Source: Hydrogenophaga pseudoflava NBRC 102511 (GTDB taxonomy: Bacteria; Pseudomonadota; Gammaproteobacteria; Burkholderiales; Burkholderiaceae_C). Taken from it: a stretch of 64,000 nucleotides of DNA. The stretch lies in NCBI RefSeq assembly GCF_001592285.1, contig NZ_BCWQ01000007.1:62001-126000 (forward strand). Direction: 5' to 3'. The notes beneath the pieces are model-generated. The model saw only the letters and a list, made by a program, of their open reading frames with translations. It was not told the DNA's origin and searched no databases. Both the position numbers and the translations under genes were made by a program. Below, piece after piece: positions 9,583-17,567 of the stretch (within the stretch, counting starts at the first letter, position 1; every line of letters begins with the position of its first letter).

Positions 9583-10992
9583 TCAACCCTTTTTCTTCGC
9601 GGGCCGCTGCCAGTTCGGAATCACCGCCTGGCGCCCGCGCGCCACGCTCAGCGCGCCCGGCGGCGTGTCGCGGGTGATGGTCGAGCCGCCCCCCACCGTC
9701 CCTCCAGCGCCGATCGTGACCGGTGCCACCAGCACGCAGTTGCTGCCCACATGCACGTCGGCTTCGATCACCGTGCGGTGCTTGTTGGCGCCGTCGTAGT
9801 TGGCAGTGATGCTGCCGGCGCCGTAGTTCACCCGTTCGCCCACGCTCGCATCGCCCAGGTAGGCCAGGTGGTTGGCCTTGGCGCCGTCGGCCAGCGTGGA
9901 GTTCTTGACCTCGACAAAGTTGCCGATGTGCACCTCGCGCCCCAGCCGGGCGCCCGGCCGCAGGCGGGCAAACGGGCCGATCAGTGCGCCTTCGCCGACC
10001 GACACGCCGGCTTTCTCGCCTTCAATGTGGGTGAACGGGTGGATCACCGCACCGGCACCGATCACCGCGTTGGCGATCACGCAATTCGCACCGATGCGCA
10101 CCCCGGCGCCCAGTTCCACGCGGCCTTCAAACACGCAGTTGACGTCGATTTCCACGTCCTGTCCGCAGAGCAGTGCGCCGCGCACGTCCAGCCGCGCCGG
10201 ATCGGCCAGTCGCACGCCCTGCTCCATCAGCGCCTCGGCCACGCGCCGCTGGTGCGCGCGCTCCAGCTCGGCCAGTTGCGCCGGGCTGTTGACGCCCGCC
10301 ACCTGCAGCGCATCCGAGATGCGGTGCGCCTGCACGGCCACACCGTCGGCCACCGCGAACTTCACCACGTCGGTCAGGTAGTACTCGCCCTGGGCGTTCC
10401 GGTTGTCCAGGCGCGCCAGCCAGCCGCGCAGCAGCTGCGTGGGCACGGCCATGATGCCGCTGTAGATCTCGGTGATCGCGCGCTGCGCCTCGCTGGCGTC
10501 CTTGTGCTCGACGATCGCGGTCACCGAACCGTCGGCTGCGCGCACGATGCGTCCGTAACCCGTGGGGTCGGGCATGTCGAGCGTCAGCAGCGCCAGCCGC
10601 TGCCCGCCGCTGAGGTTCAGCAGCGCCTGCAGGGTTTCGGGCCGGGTCAGCGGCACGTCGCCCGAGAGCACCAGGGTCACACCGTCGTCGGGCAGCACCG
10701 GCACCGCCTGCTGCACCGCATGACCGGTGCCCAGCTGCGGCTCCTGCCGCACAAACTGCAACTTCAGCGCTTCACCCGACTCCAATGCCGGAGCGACCAG
10801 GCCGACTTCCACCTGTGCGGCGCCGTGACCGGTGATCACCACCACCGAACGCGCCGATACCCGGGCGGCCGTGTCGATCACATGCTGGGCCAGTGCACGA
10901 CCGCCCAGACGATGCAACACTTTGGGCCTGCTGCTCTTCATGCGCGTGCCTTTGCCGGCCGCCATCACCACCACATCCACAGGGAACGACAT
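9583..10992 (-). CDS. glmU: Bifunctional N-acetylglucosamine-1-phosphate uridyltransferase / glucosamine-1-phosphate acetyltransferase
   Basis: Catalyses the last two steps of UDP-GlcNAc synthesis. It has 469 residues. The N-terminal pyrophosphorylase domain starts VVVMAAGKGTRMKSSRPKVLH, and YYLTDVV and QAVGVNSPAQLA-like elements follow. The C-terminal left-handed beta-helix carries the acetyltransferase site (ANHLAYLGDASVG, NYGAGSITANYDG). The ATG at 10992 fits the family; an upstream ATG adds ten residues without support. The divergent DUF6279 gene begins within about 40 bases, so the two promoters must overlap each other or lie inside coding sequence. Confidence 0.97.
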   Translation of the reverse strand: MSFPVDVVVMAAGKGTRMKSSRPKVLHRLGGRALAQHVIDTAARVSARSVVVITGHGAAQVEVGLVAPALESGEALKLQFVRQEPQLGTGHAVQQAVPVLPDDGVTLVLSGDVPLTRPETLQALLNLSGGQRLALLTLDMPDPTGYGRIVRAADGSVTAIVEHKDASEAQRAITEIYSGIMAVPTQLLRGWLARLDNRNAQGEYYLTDVVKFAVADGVAVQAHRISDALQVAGVNSPAQLAELERAHQRRVAEALMEQGVRLADPARLDVRGALLCGQDVEIDVNCVFEGRVELGAGVRIGANCVIANAVIGAGAVIHPFTHIEGEKAGVSVGEGALIGPFARLRPGARLGREVHIGNFVEVKNSTLADGAKANHLAYLGDASVGERVNYGAGSITANYDGANKHRTVIEADVHVGSNCVLVAPVTIGAGGTVGGGSTITRDTPPGALSVARGRQAVIPNWQRPAKKKG

Positions 10993-11029
10993 GAACACCT
11001 TTCCTGAGGCCGACAAGGGCACCTCTTCG

Positions 11030-11899
11030 ATGGCGCGGATTATCGCGCGCGCCCTGGTACTGGGCCTGCTCTCGCTCGTGCTCGTGGGCTGCAGCGCGCT
11101 GCGCCTGGCCTACAACCAGGCGCCCAGCCTGGGCTACTGGTGGATCGACGGCTATGCCGACCTGAACGAGGCGCAGACAGGCCAGCTGCGGCGCGACATC
11201 GATGCCTTCTTCGCCTGGCACCGCACAGCGGAACTGCCCGGCTACATCCAGCGCCTGCAACAGTGGCAGCAGATGGCCCAGACCGACAGCAGCGCCGACC
11301 TCGCCTGCACCCAGTTCGATGCCCTGCGCGGCGCCTACCTGCGCATGGTCGACCGCAGCCTGGAGCCGATGGCGCGGCTGGCCCTGACCCTGACACCGGC
11401 CCAACTGCAGCATCTGCAGAAGAAATACGACAAGAACAACCGGGAGTTCGAGGAAAAGTACATCCGCGTCAGCAGCGAGGAGCGGATCGACAACCTGATG
11501 GACCGCGCCCTGGACCGCTACGAACCCCTGTACGGCGACCTGAGCAATGCCCAGCTGGCCCTGCTGCGCGAGCGCATCCGCAGTTCGCCGTTCGACGCCC
11601 AGCGGGTGAACACCGAGCGCCTGCGCCGCCAGACCGATCTGATCCGCACCCTGCGCGAACTGCAGACCGAGCGCGGCGCCACCGTGGCCACCGCCACCAC
11701 CGCGCTGCGCCGCTGGCACGACCGCGTGATGCAGTCGCCCCTGCCCGGCTTCGCCGCCTACAGCGACAGCCTGGTGCGCAATGCCTGCGAGCAGTTCGCC
11801 GCCCTGCACAACACCACCACGGCGGAACAGCGGCAGCACGCCGTGCGCGTGCTCAAGGACTACGAGCTCGACCTGCGTTCGCTCACCGCGCAGCACTGA
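11030..11899 (+). CDS. DUF6279-family lipoprotein
   Basis: A 289-residue outer-membrane or periplasmic lipoprotein. The signal peptide ARALVLGLLSLVLVGC ends in a lipobox LVGC, so Cys is the predicted first mature residue. The mature start ALRLAYNQAPSLGYWWIDGY is the hallmark of DUF6279, and the rest is charged, helical and Arg/Gln-rich. The ATG at 11030 gives a compact lipoprotein signal. An ATG at 10991 would add 13 polar residues and would overlap the divergent glmU start. Function is unknown. The stop is three bases before that of the convergent permease gene. Confidence 0.8.
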   Translation: MARIIARALVLGLLSLVLVGCSALRLAYNQAPSLGYWWIDGYADLNEAQTGQLRRDIDAFFAWHRTAELPGYIQRLQQWQQMAQTDSSADLACTQFDALRGAYLRMVDRSLEPMARLALTLTPAQLQHLQKKYDKNNREFEEKYIRVSSEERIDNLMDRALDRYEPLYGDLSNAQLALLRERIRSSPFDAQRVNTERLRRQTDLIRTLRELQTERGATVATATTALRRWHDRVMQSPLPGFAAYSDSLVRNACEQFAALHNTTTAEQRQHAVRVLKDYELDLRSLTAQH

Positions 11900-11902
11900 A
11901 AC

Positions 11903-13165
11903 TCAGGCCAGCAGCCAGACCACCGCCAGCGACATCAGGGTCACGGGCAGGCCGGTGACCACGTGCCGCTTCCAGTCCAGCACGATGCCCTCCCGGGCCG
12001 CAAGGTCGGCCACGATCAGATTGGCGATCGAACCCACCAGCAGCAGGTTGCCCGCAAAGGTGCTCACCAGCGCCAGCTGGGCGCCGGCCTGCTGAGGGTC
12101 GGCCCCCAGGTGCGGCAGCAGCAGCATCACCGCCGGCACGTTGGACACCAGGTTGGACAGCACCGTGCCCAGCACCAGCAGGGTGCCCGGGTCGGTCAGG
12201 TGCACACCCTGGGTGGCCAGCCAGGCGACCGCCTCGGCCGCCAGTCCGGTCTGCTCGAACGCGTGGTTGACGATGAACAGTCCGATGAAGAGCAGCAGCA
12301 GCTGCCAGTCGACCGAGCCCATCACATCCGCGGAATGGAAACGGCGGCTGAGCAGCAGCACGGCCGCCCCCACCAGCGCGGCCACGTCGCGGTGCCAGCC
12401 GGTGGCCAGGAACACCACCATCAGCACCAGCGCCACGGTCAGCCCCTTGGCCGTCTGCCAGCGGTCGAACGGCGGTTCGTCTTCGGCCCGCCCCGTGCCG
12501 CTGGCCGGCCGAACCGCCGCAGCAGCCCCCACACGCGCCCCGGGACCGTAGGCCAGCCAGAGCCAGAGCAGCGCCAGGCTGATGCCCACGGGCAGCAGGG
12601 CCTGCCGCATGTAGCCGTCGAACGGCAGGCGCAGCACGGAACCGATCAGCATGTTCTGCGGGTTGCCGATCAGCGTGGCGGCCGACCCGATGTTGGCGGC
12701 GCAGGCCAGGCCGATCAGGAACGGCAGCGGGTTGAGGCCGCGCTGCAGGCACAGGCGCGCGACCACCGGCGTCATGGCCAGGCAGACGATGTCGTTGGAA
12801 AACACCGCCGACAGCCCGCCAGCGACCACGATCAGCGCGGCCAGCAGGCCGGCCCGCGACAGCGGCAGCGCCCCCACCCGACGCGTGACCTCGGTGTAGA
12901 AGCCGCCCAGCCGCATCTGGGCCGACACCACCATGAAGGCGAACAGCAGCACGATGGTCGGCAGGTCCACCGACCGGGCCGCGTCCTCCACCGCCATGCC
13001 GGAAATCGCGATCACGGCGATGGCGCCCAGCAGCGCCACGCCGGACCGGTCCAGTTTCAGGCGCGGCAGACCGCCGAGAAACATGCCCAGATAGACGGTG
13101 GCGAAGACCAGAACCACCCCCCATTCCGAGGGCGACGAGACAAAGGAAGACAGCGCAGGCGACAT
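11903..13165 (-). CDS. ArsB/NhaD-type (SLC13-like) anion permease
   Basis: A 420-residue polytopic inner-membrane transporter of the ion-transporter superfamily. About ten to twelve hydrophobic segments are visible (for example VVLVFATVYLGMFLGGL, VALLGAIAVIAISGM, TIVLLFAFMVVSAQM, LLLLFIGLFIVNHAF). Internal pseudo-repeats carry ACAANIGSAATLIGNPQN and LVSNVPAVMLLLP, typical of this superfamily. The cargo could be an anion or dicarboxylate, or it could work as a Na+/H+ antiporter; the sequence does not settle which. There is no ArsA or ArsR gene nearby, so arsenite export is not supported. Confidence 0.8.
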   Translation of the reverse strand: MSPALSSFVSSPSEWGVVLVFATVYLGMFLGGLPRLKLDRSGVALLGAIAVIAISGMAVEDAARSVDLPTIVLLFAFMVVSAQMRLGGFYTEVTRRVGALPLSRAGLLAALIVVAGGLSAVFSNDIVCLAMTPVVARLCLQRGLNPLPFLIGLACAANIGSAATLIGNPQNMLIGSVLRLPFDGYMRQALLPVGISLALLWLWLAYGPGARVGAAAAVRPASGTGRAEDEPPFDRWQTAKGLTVALVLMVVFLATGWHRDVAALVGAAVLLLSRRFHSADVMGSVDWQLLLLFIGLFIVNHAFEQTGLAAEAVAWLATQGVHLTDPGTLLVLGTVLSNLVSNVPAVMLLLPHLGADPQQAGAQLALVSTFAGNLLLVGSIANLIVADLAAREGIVLDWKRHVVTGLPVTLMSLAVVWLLA

Positions 13166-13265
13166 GAGGAGGCTACAGATCGATACACGATTGTCGGCCC
13201 TTGTGCGGTAGCTCCCGGACCCCGAATGGGATTACCATCGTTGGCCACCGATCCGGGAGCCACAC

Positions 13266-13685
13266 ATGACAACGTTCAGAAACCTGACCTTCTCGAAATT
13301 CCTGCTGGCGAGCTTCACGGCGCTGGCGCTCACCGGCTGTCTGCCGGTGCCGATTTACGACGTCACCCCCAGCACCGCGCGGGCCGGTACCGAGCTGACC
13401 TTCGACGCGTCCGGATCGGTGGTGTCCAACATGCCCGAGGGCAATGTGGCCGTGGGCTGGTCGTGGAGCTTTGGCGACGGCAGCACCGCCAAGGGCGAAA
13501 CCGTGACCCACACCTACGACAAGGCCGGCATCTACACCATCAAGCTCACCGTGACCGACAGCGCGGGCCGCGAGGCCTCCGTCGAGGACCAGCTGGAGGT
13601 AAAGGAGGCGCTGGTGATCGTGGACACGACCAGCGACACCGAGGACACCACCTCCACCTCCACCACGACCACGACGACGCAGTAG
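13266..13685 (+). CDS. Small PKD-domain lipoprotein with Thr/Ser-rich tail
   Basis: A 139-residue secreted lipoprotein. The signal peptide ends in the lipobox ALTGC near residue 25, and a single PKD-like beta-sandwich follows (about 32-115) with the diagnostic WSWSFGDGSTAKGETVTHTY and YTIKLTVTDSAG. The last 20 residues are almost only Thr, Ser, Asp and Glu. PKD domains mediate protein or polysaccharide contacts at the cell surface; the role here is unknown. It is a single-gene unit followed directly by a strong intrinsic terminator. Confidence 0.8.
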   Translation: MTTFRNLTFSKFLLASFTALALTGCLPVPIYDVTPSTARAGTELTFDASGSVVSNMPEGNVAVGWSWSFGDGSTAKGETVTHTYDKAGIYTIKLTVTDSAGREASVEDQLEVKEALVIVDTTSDTEDTTSTSTTTTTTQ

Positions 13686-13701
13686 CCCTCTCACACGCAA
13701 C

Positions 13702-13735
13702 AAAAAAGCCGCTGTGTTCACAGCGGCTTTTTTTT
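13702..13735 (+). terminator. Intrinsic terminator, potentially bidirectional
   Basis: A perfect stem AGCCGCTGTG (13707-13716) / CACAGCGGCT (13719-13728) is flanked by A6 upstream and T8 downstream. It ends the PKD lipoprotein transcript and, read from the other side, the convergent metallo-hydrolase transcript. Confidence 0.92.
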
Positions 13736-13748
13736 CGTCGGTGCGACC

Positions 13749-14738
13749 TCAGGCCTGCAGCGACTTCCACATCTCCATGTCGCGCTCGGCCGTCCAGATG
13801 CGCGGGTTCTTGATGCCGCTGGCCTCGTCGTAGGCGCGGCTGACGTCGAACGGCAGGCAGTGCTCGTAGATGAACACGTGGCCGAACACCGGGTCCATGC
13901 TCTGGCGGGTGTGGGCCATGGCGGCCTTGAGGTCCATCCTGGCGGCCACGGCTTCCTTGCCGGCCTGGAATAGGGTCGTGACCCAGCGCTTGGTGTAGTC
14001 CAGCGCCTTGTTCACGTTGGCGTTGCCCTTCATGGCCTCGCCGCGGCCGGGCACGATGAACTCGGCGTTCAACGCGCGCAGCGCTTCGAGCGTGGCAGGC
14101 CACTCTTCCAGCTGGGCGTCGCCGGTGTAGACGCCGGCTTCGTACTCGACCAGGTCGCCGCTGAACAGCACCTTCTCGTCTTCCACCCAGGCGATGGTGT
14201 CGCCGCGCGTGTGGCCGTGGCCCGGACTCCAGATCTGCACCACCACGCCACCCAGGTTGATCGACAGCTTGCCAGGCTTTTCGCCCTGGGTCGGGTCGCC
14301 GCCGCCGATCACCATGGTCGGCCAGGTCAGGCCCGGCACCGAGTCGGCACCGCGGAACAGGCGCGGGAAGCGCTCCATCTCGCTCTTCATGTCCTGTTCG
14401 CCACGCTCCTGGATCAGCTCCAGCGTGCCCTGACTGGCGATGATCTCGGTCGCACCTTCGGCGAAGTAGGCGCTGGCACCCAGCACGCGCACCGCGTGGT
14501 AGTGGGTCAGCAGCACGTACTTGATCGGCTTGTCGGAGACGGTGCGGATCTGCCGGATCAGGTCCTTGGCCATGGCCGGGGTGGCGGTGGCGTCGCTGAC
14601 CATGATGAATTCGTCGCCAATGATGACGCCCGAGTTCGGATCGCCCTCGGCGGTGTAGGCCCAGCAGTGCGGGCTCAGCTGTTCGAACGTGGTCTTCTTG
14701 TCCTGCAGATCGGCCTGGGAGGCGAAGGCTTTGCTCAT
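13749..14738 (-). CDS. Metallo-beta-lactamase-fold hydrolase with degenerate metal site
   Basis: A 329-residue MBL-fold protein. The fold is clear: GVIIGDEFIMVSDATATP, then LLTHYHAVRVLGAS, GHGHTRGDT, FSGDLVE and FIVPGRGEAM. The canonical HxHxDH is HYHAVR here, so the catalytic Asp and fourth His are missing, and the PGHG His of the last motif is Arg. The three Zn1-site His and the bridging Asp (SGDL) are kept. This predicts a mono-metal or altered enzyme. The start at 14738 has a GGAG ribosome-binding site; an upstream ATG is less likely. The TetR gene directly upstream on the same strand is the likely regulator. Substrate is unknown. Confidence 0.85.
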   Translation of the reverse strand: MSKAFASQADLQDKKTTFEQLSPHCWAYTAEGDPNSGVIIGDEFIMVSDATATPAMAKDLIRQIRTVSDKPIKYVLLTHYHAVRVLGASAYFAEGATEIIASQGTLELIQERGEQDMKSEMERFPRLFRGADSVPGLTWPTMVIGGGDPTQGEKPGKLSINLGGVVVQIWSPGHGHTRGDTIAWVEDEKVLFSGDLVEYEAGVYTGDAQLEEWPATLEALRALNAEFIVPGRGEAMKGNANVNKALDYTKRWVTTLFQAGKEAVAARMDLKAAMAHTRQSMDPVFGHVFIYEHCLPFDVSRAYDEASGIKNPRIWTAERDMEMWKSLQA

Positions 14739-14792
14739 GGGGAGGTCTCCTGTGGGAATGGTCGACATCGGGCGCCGGAGCGCGAACCGAAG

Positions 14793-14832
14793 AATTTTAC
14801 CTAATCGAAATTAATTACGGATGGGTAAATCA
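14793..14832. promoter_or_regulatory. AT-rich candidate promoter/operator ahead of the MBL gene
   Basis: The gap between the TetR gene and the MBL gene has an AT-rich patch with an inverted repeat TTTACC (14796-14801) / GGTAAA (14824-14829). The arms are short and 22 bases apart, so this is a weak candidate for the TetR operator or the MBL promoter. Confidence 0.3.
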
Positions 14833-14854
14833 CTAACCCCATGCATCCACAGGG

Positions 14855-15454
14855 TCAGCCACCCAGGCCCTGCTCCAGCACCGCCACCACCTCGTCGGCA
14901 AAGGCGGCGTAGCTCATGGGCCCGCCGGGACGCAGCCAGGTGAAGGTCCAGTTGATCATGCCGAACAGCATCATGGTCAGCGCGGTCTGGTTGGCCGGCG
15001 TCACACGACCGGGGTAGGCGCGCTTGATGAAGCGGGTGAAGGCCGCCACCACGTCGCGCTGGCGGTTGAGGATCAGCTCGCGCTGGGTGTCGCCCAGGAA
15101 CTTGGTGTCGGACACCAGGGCCACATGGCGCGTGGCCGAGCTTTCGTATTCCGCCAGGAAGGACCGCACCAGCGCGTGCAGGGCCTCGCGCTCGCTGAGG
15201 TTCTGGCGCTGGGCATGGGCCTCGGCCTCGCCGATCAGCGCCAGCAGGCGCTGGGTGTAGCGGTCCAGCAGGTCGAACAGGATCGCTTCCTTGCTCTCGT
15301 AGTAGTGGTAGAGCCGCGCCTTGCTGGTGCCGCAGGCGGTGGCGATGTCGTTCATGCTCGCGGCCGGGAAGCTCTGGCGCGCGAAACACTGGGCGGCGAC
15401 ATCGAGGATTTCCTCGCGTTTGAGATCGTGGGTAGCGGACTTGGGGCGGGCCAT
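14855..15454 (-). CDS. TetR-family transcriptional regulator
   Basis: A 199-residue repressor-type regulator. The N-terminal HTH spans about residues 12-58 (KREEILDVAAQCFA, MNDIATACGTSKARLYHYYESKE), followed by an all-helical ligand domain that ends with a TetR C-terminal pattern (LMFGMINWTFTWLRPGG-like), seen in regulators of fatty acid or aromatic compound genes. The start at 15454 (MARPKS) lies immediately before the HTH; longer in-frame extensions run into the divergent TfoX-like gene. It is 42 bases from that gene and 116 bases upstream of the MBL gene on the same strand. Confidence 0.92.
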   Translation of the reverse strand: MARPKSATHDLKREEILDVAAQCFARQSFPAASMNDIATACGTSKARLYHYYESKEAILFDLLDRYTQRLLALIGEAEAHAQRQNLSEREALHALVRSFLAEYESSATRHVALVSDTKFLGDTQRELILNRQRDVVAAFTRFIKRAYPGRVTPANQTALTMMLFGMINWTFTWLRPGGPMSYAAFADEVVAVLEQGLGG

Positions 15455-15496
15455 ATGGAGATTGTCCACCCCCGCGGGCTTGTCTACGATGCGCCC

Positions 15497-15865
15497 ATGG
15501 CGACGAAACCCATCACCGACCCGTTTGTCCTCCACGCCTGCGAGATGCTGTCGTGCCTGGGCCCGGTCCAGGCGACGCGCATGTTCGGGGGCTACGGCCT
15601 GGCGGTGGACGGCATGAACGTGGCGATCATTGCCTGGGACACGCTGTTCCTCAAGACCAACGCCGAGACCGCGCCGCGTTTCCTGGCCGAGGGCGCCCGG
15701 GCATTCGAGTACGAGGCCCGGGGCAAGACCATGAGCCTGCACTACCACACGCCGCCCGAGGAAGCCCTCGAATCGCCGGCGCTGATGGCGCCCTGGGCGC
15801 GGCTGGCGCTGCAGGCGGCGGTGGCGGCGCGCCAGCCAGCGCCCCGCCGGGCGAAGCGCTCCTGA
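15497..15865 (+). CDS. TfoX N-terminal domain protein
   Basis: A 122-residue protein consisting of one TfoX N-terminal domain (CEMLSCLGPVQATRMFGGYGLAVDGMNVAIIAWDTLFLKT). Stand-alone TfoX-N proteins are common and are not proven competence regulators; the C-terminal TfoX half is absent. The ATG at 15497 begins next to the domain. It is divergent from the TetR gene with a 42-base gap, so it may be part of that regulator's target set (inference). The C-terminus is basic (RRAKRS). Confidence 0.85.
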   Translation: MATKPITDPFVLHACEMLSCLGPVQATRMFGGYGLAVDGMNVAIIAWDTLFLKTNAETAPRFLAEGARAFEYEARGKTMSLHYHTPPEEALESPALMAPWARLALQAAVAARQPAPRRAKRS

Positions 15866-15886
15866 GCGCTTCCCGAACGGGGTCTG

Positions 15887-16360
15887 TCAGCGCATGCACT
15901 CCAGCGGCGACAGCACGCGACCGCGGCCGGCCACCAGGAACTCGCTGTAGCCCAGCAGGCCGCGCACCACCCGGACGAGGGCCCAGGCCGCCTGGCCGAA
16001 GGCCGTGGCCGCCTCGTGCAGCGGCGCCCGAACCTCGCGGCCGAAGCGGCTGTCCTGCGCCTGCGCGGCGCCCGACCAGTCGAAGCAGACCGGCCCGTCC
16101 GACTCGCGCCGCGACAGCGGCTCCATCACCAGCCGGGCGCCGGCGGGCACCACCATCGACTCGCCGGCCATCAGGAAGCGGTCGCCCGAGTCCTGCGGCG
16201 ACGGGGCGCCCGGCTCGCCCAGGGTCACCCACACCGGGCCGCGGTGGATGCGCAGCACCGAGGTTTCCTGCGGGCGCAGGCTCATGGCGTGGCCGGGGTG
16301 CAGGCGCCAGCCGCCGGCCGGACGGAACGAGGACACAGTGGAAGCAGCAGATGAGGACAT
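15887..16360 (-). CDS. DUF2917 protein
   Basis: A 157-residue cytoplasmic protein whose middle part (WRLHPGHAMSLRPQ, LRIHRGPVWVTLGEPG, GDRFLMAGESMVVPAG) is a cupin-like beta structure typical of DUF2917. Function is unknown. Genes of this family often sit divergent from a GcvA-like LysR gene, as here. The start at 16360 has a GGAG six bases upstream; an earlier ATG at 16393 would overlap the control region. The LysR box at 16440-16460 lies in the shared promoter gap. Confidence 0.75.
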   Translation of the reverse strand: MSSSAASTVSSFRPAGGWRLHPGHAMSLRPQETSVLRIHRGPVWVTLGEPGAPSPQDSGDRFLMAGESMVVPAGARLVMEPLSRRESDGPVCFDWSGAAQAQDSRFGREVRAPLHEAATAFGQAAWALVRVVRGLLGYSEFLVAGRGRVLSPLECMR

Positions 16361-16439
16361 GACGGACTCCAGTGACGACAGCATGGGCGTCATCTTCTGT
16401 GCTGCAGCGCCGCACGTCCAATGAAATGGGGCTAAGCTA

Positions 16440-16460
16440 TTGATTCCCTCATCGCATCAA
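16440..16460. promoter_or_regulatory. LysR-type box (T-N11-A)
   Basis: A perfect inverted repeat TTGAT-N11-ATCAA lies in the divergent gap between DUF2917 and the LysR gene. It matches the T-N11-A rule for LysR-type binding sites exactly. It is the likely autoregulatory and target operator of the adjacent regulator. Confidence 0.7.
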
Positions 16461-16481
16461 TCCAGTCCACCCTGTCCGCCC

Positions 16482-17504
16482 ATGTCTCAGGCCCTCACAC
16501 CCAGCCATCCGCGCACCCGGCCGATCTCGGCCGGCCACCTGCGCGCCTTTGAGGCGGTGGCCCGCCACCTCAACTTCCGCGCCGCGGCCGAGGAGCTTTC
16601 CCTCACGCAGAGCGCGGTCAGCCGGCAGATCCAGTCGCTGGAGGACGAGGTCGGCTCGGCCCTGTTCCTGCGCCACACACGCTCGGTCGAACTCACCGGC
16701 GCCGGCACCATCCTGCTGCGCGCGGCGGGTTCGGCGCTGGAGCGGATTGATGCGGCGGTGAGGCAGATCCGGCAGAGCGCCGGGCGCCGCAGCGTGGCCA
16801 TCACCACCTGGGCCTCGTTCGCCTCGATGTGGCTGATTCCGCGCCTGGAGGCCTTCCAGCGCGAGCACCCGGACATCGACATCCGCATCGACGCCACCGA
16901 CGCCGCGGTCGACCTGGCCACCGCCGACGTCGACATGGCGCTGCGCTACGCCGTGCCCGAAACCATCCCTGCTGGCGCGATCCGGCTGTTCGGCGAACAG
17001 CTCACGCCCGTCGCCAGCCCCTGGCTGCTGCGCGAGCACCGCATCGCCACGCTGGACGACCTGGCCAAGGTCACGCTGATCGAGGCCGGCGACGCGCACC
17101 GCACGCGCCACCTCGAATACCTGACCTGGCAGCGCTGGCTGGACCACTACGCGCCGACGCCCACCGGCAACGCGCGGGCGCGCAGCAAGGCGCGCCTGAG
17201 CCCACAGCGCTGGCTGTACTTCAACTACGCCAGCCAGATCGTGCAGGCCGCCCTCACCGGCCAGGGCGTGGCCCTGGCGCGCATGCCCCTGGTGGCCGAG
17301 AGCCTGGCCAGCGGCGACCTGGTCGAGCCGCTGCCCAGCATGCGGCTGGACTCGCCCCTGGTGTATTGGCTGGTGCTGGCGCCGCGCAGCAAGACGCGCC
17401 CCGAGGTCAAGGCCTTCTGCGACTGGCTGCTGCGCGAGGCCGAGCGAACGCGCCAGGCGATTGGCGACCTGCCCGACCCCGACACGGTGGACCATATCGA
17501 CTGA
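16482..17504 (+). CDS. LysR-family transcriptional regulator (GcvA-like)
   Basis: A 340-residue LTTR. The N-terminal winged HTH is at about residues 18-78 (LRAFEAVARHLNFRAAAEELSLTQSAVSRQIQSLE), and the substrate-binding domain starts near residue 105 (SVAITTWASFASMWLIPRLEAF), the GcvA-type signature. A TTG at 16440 is in frame, but the ATG at 16482 is preferred because the region between them contains the perfect LysR box. It is divergent from DUF2917 and followed after 63 bases by a DMT exporter gene on the same strand. Either or both may be its targets. Confidence 0.93.
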   Translation: MSQALTPSHPRTRPISAGHLRAFEAVARHLNFRAAAEELSLTQSAVSRQIQSLEDEVGSALFLRHTRSVELTGAGTILLRAAGSALERIDAAVRQIRQSAGRRSVAITTWASFASMWLIPRLEAFQREHPDIDIRIDATDAAVDLATADVDMALRYAVPETIPAGAIRLFGEQLTPVASPWLLREHRIATLDDLAKVTLIEAGDAHRTRHLEYLTWQRWLDHYAPTPTGNARARSKARLSPQRWLYFNYASQIVQAALTGQGVALARMPLVAESLASGDLVEPLPSMRLDSPLVYWLVLAPRSKTRPEVKAFCDWLLREAERTRQAIGDLPDPDTVDHID

Positions 17505-17567
17505 CCCCCAGTGGCGCCCGCCGCAGCCCGCGGCTGGTGCACACTGCGCCGCTTTGCCTCTTCGCCC

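Noticed and set aside
11903..13165. Arsenite efflux pump ArsB
   Set aside because: The fold fits the ArsB/NhaD group, but there is no arsR, arsA, arsC or arsH nearby, and the similarity cannot separate it from other ion transporters.
15497..15865. Competence regulator TfoX/Sxy
   Set aside because: Only the N-terminal domain is present, with no C-terminal TfoX domain and no competence genes nearby, so the name would overstate what is known.
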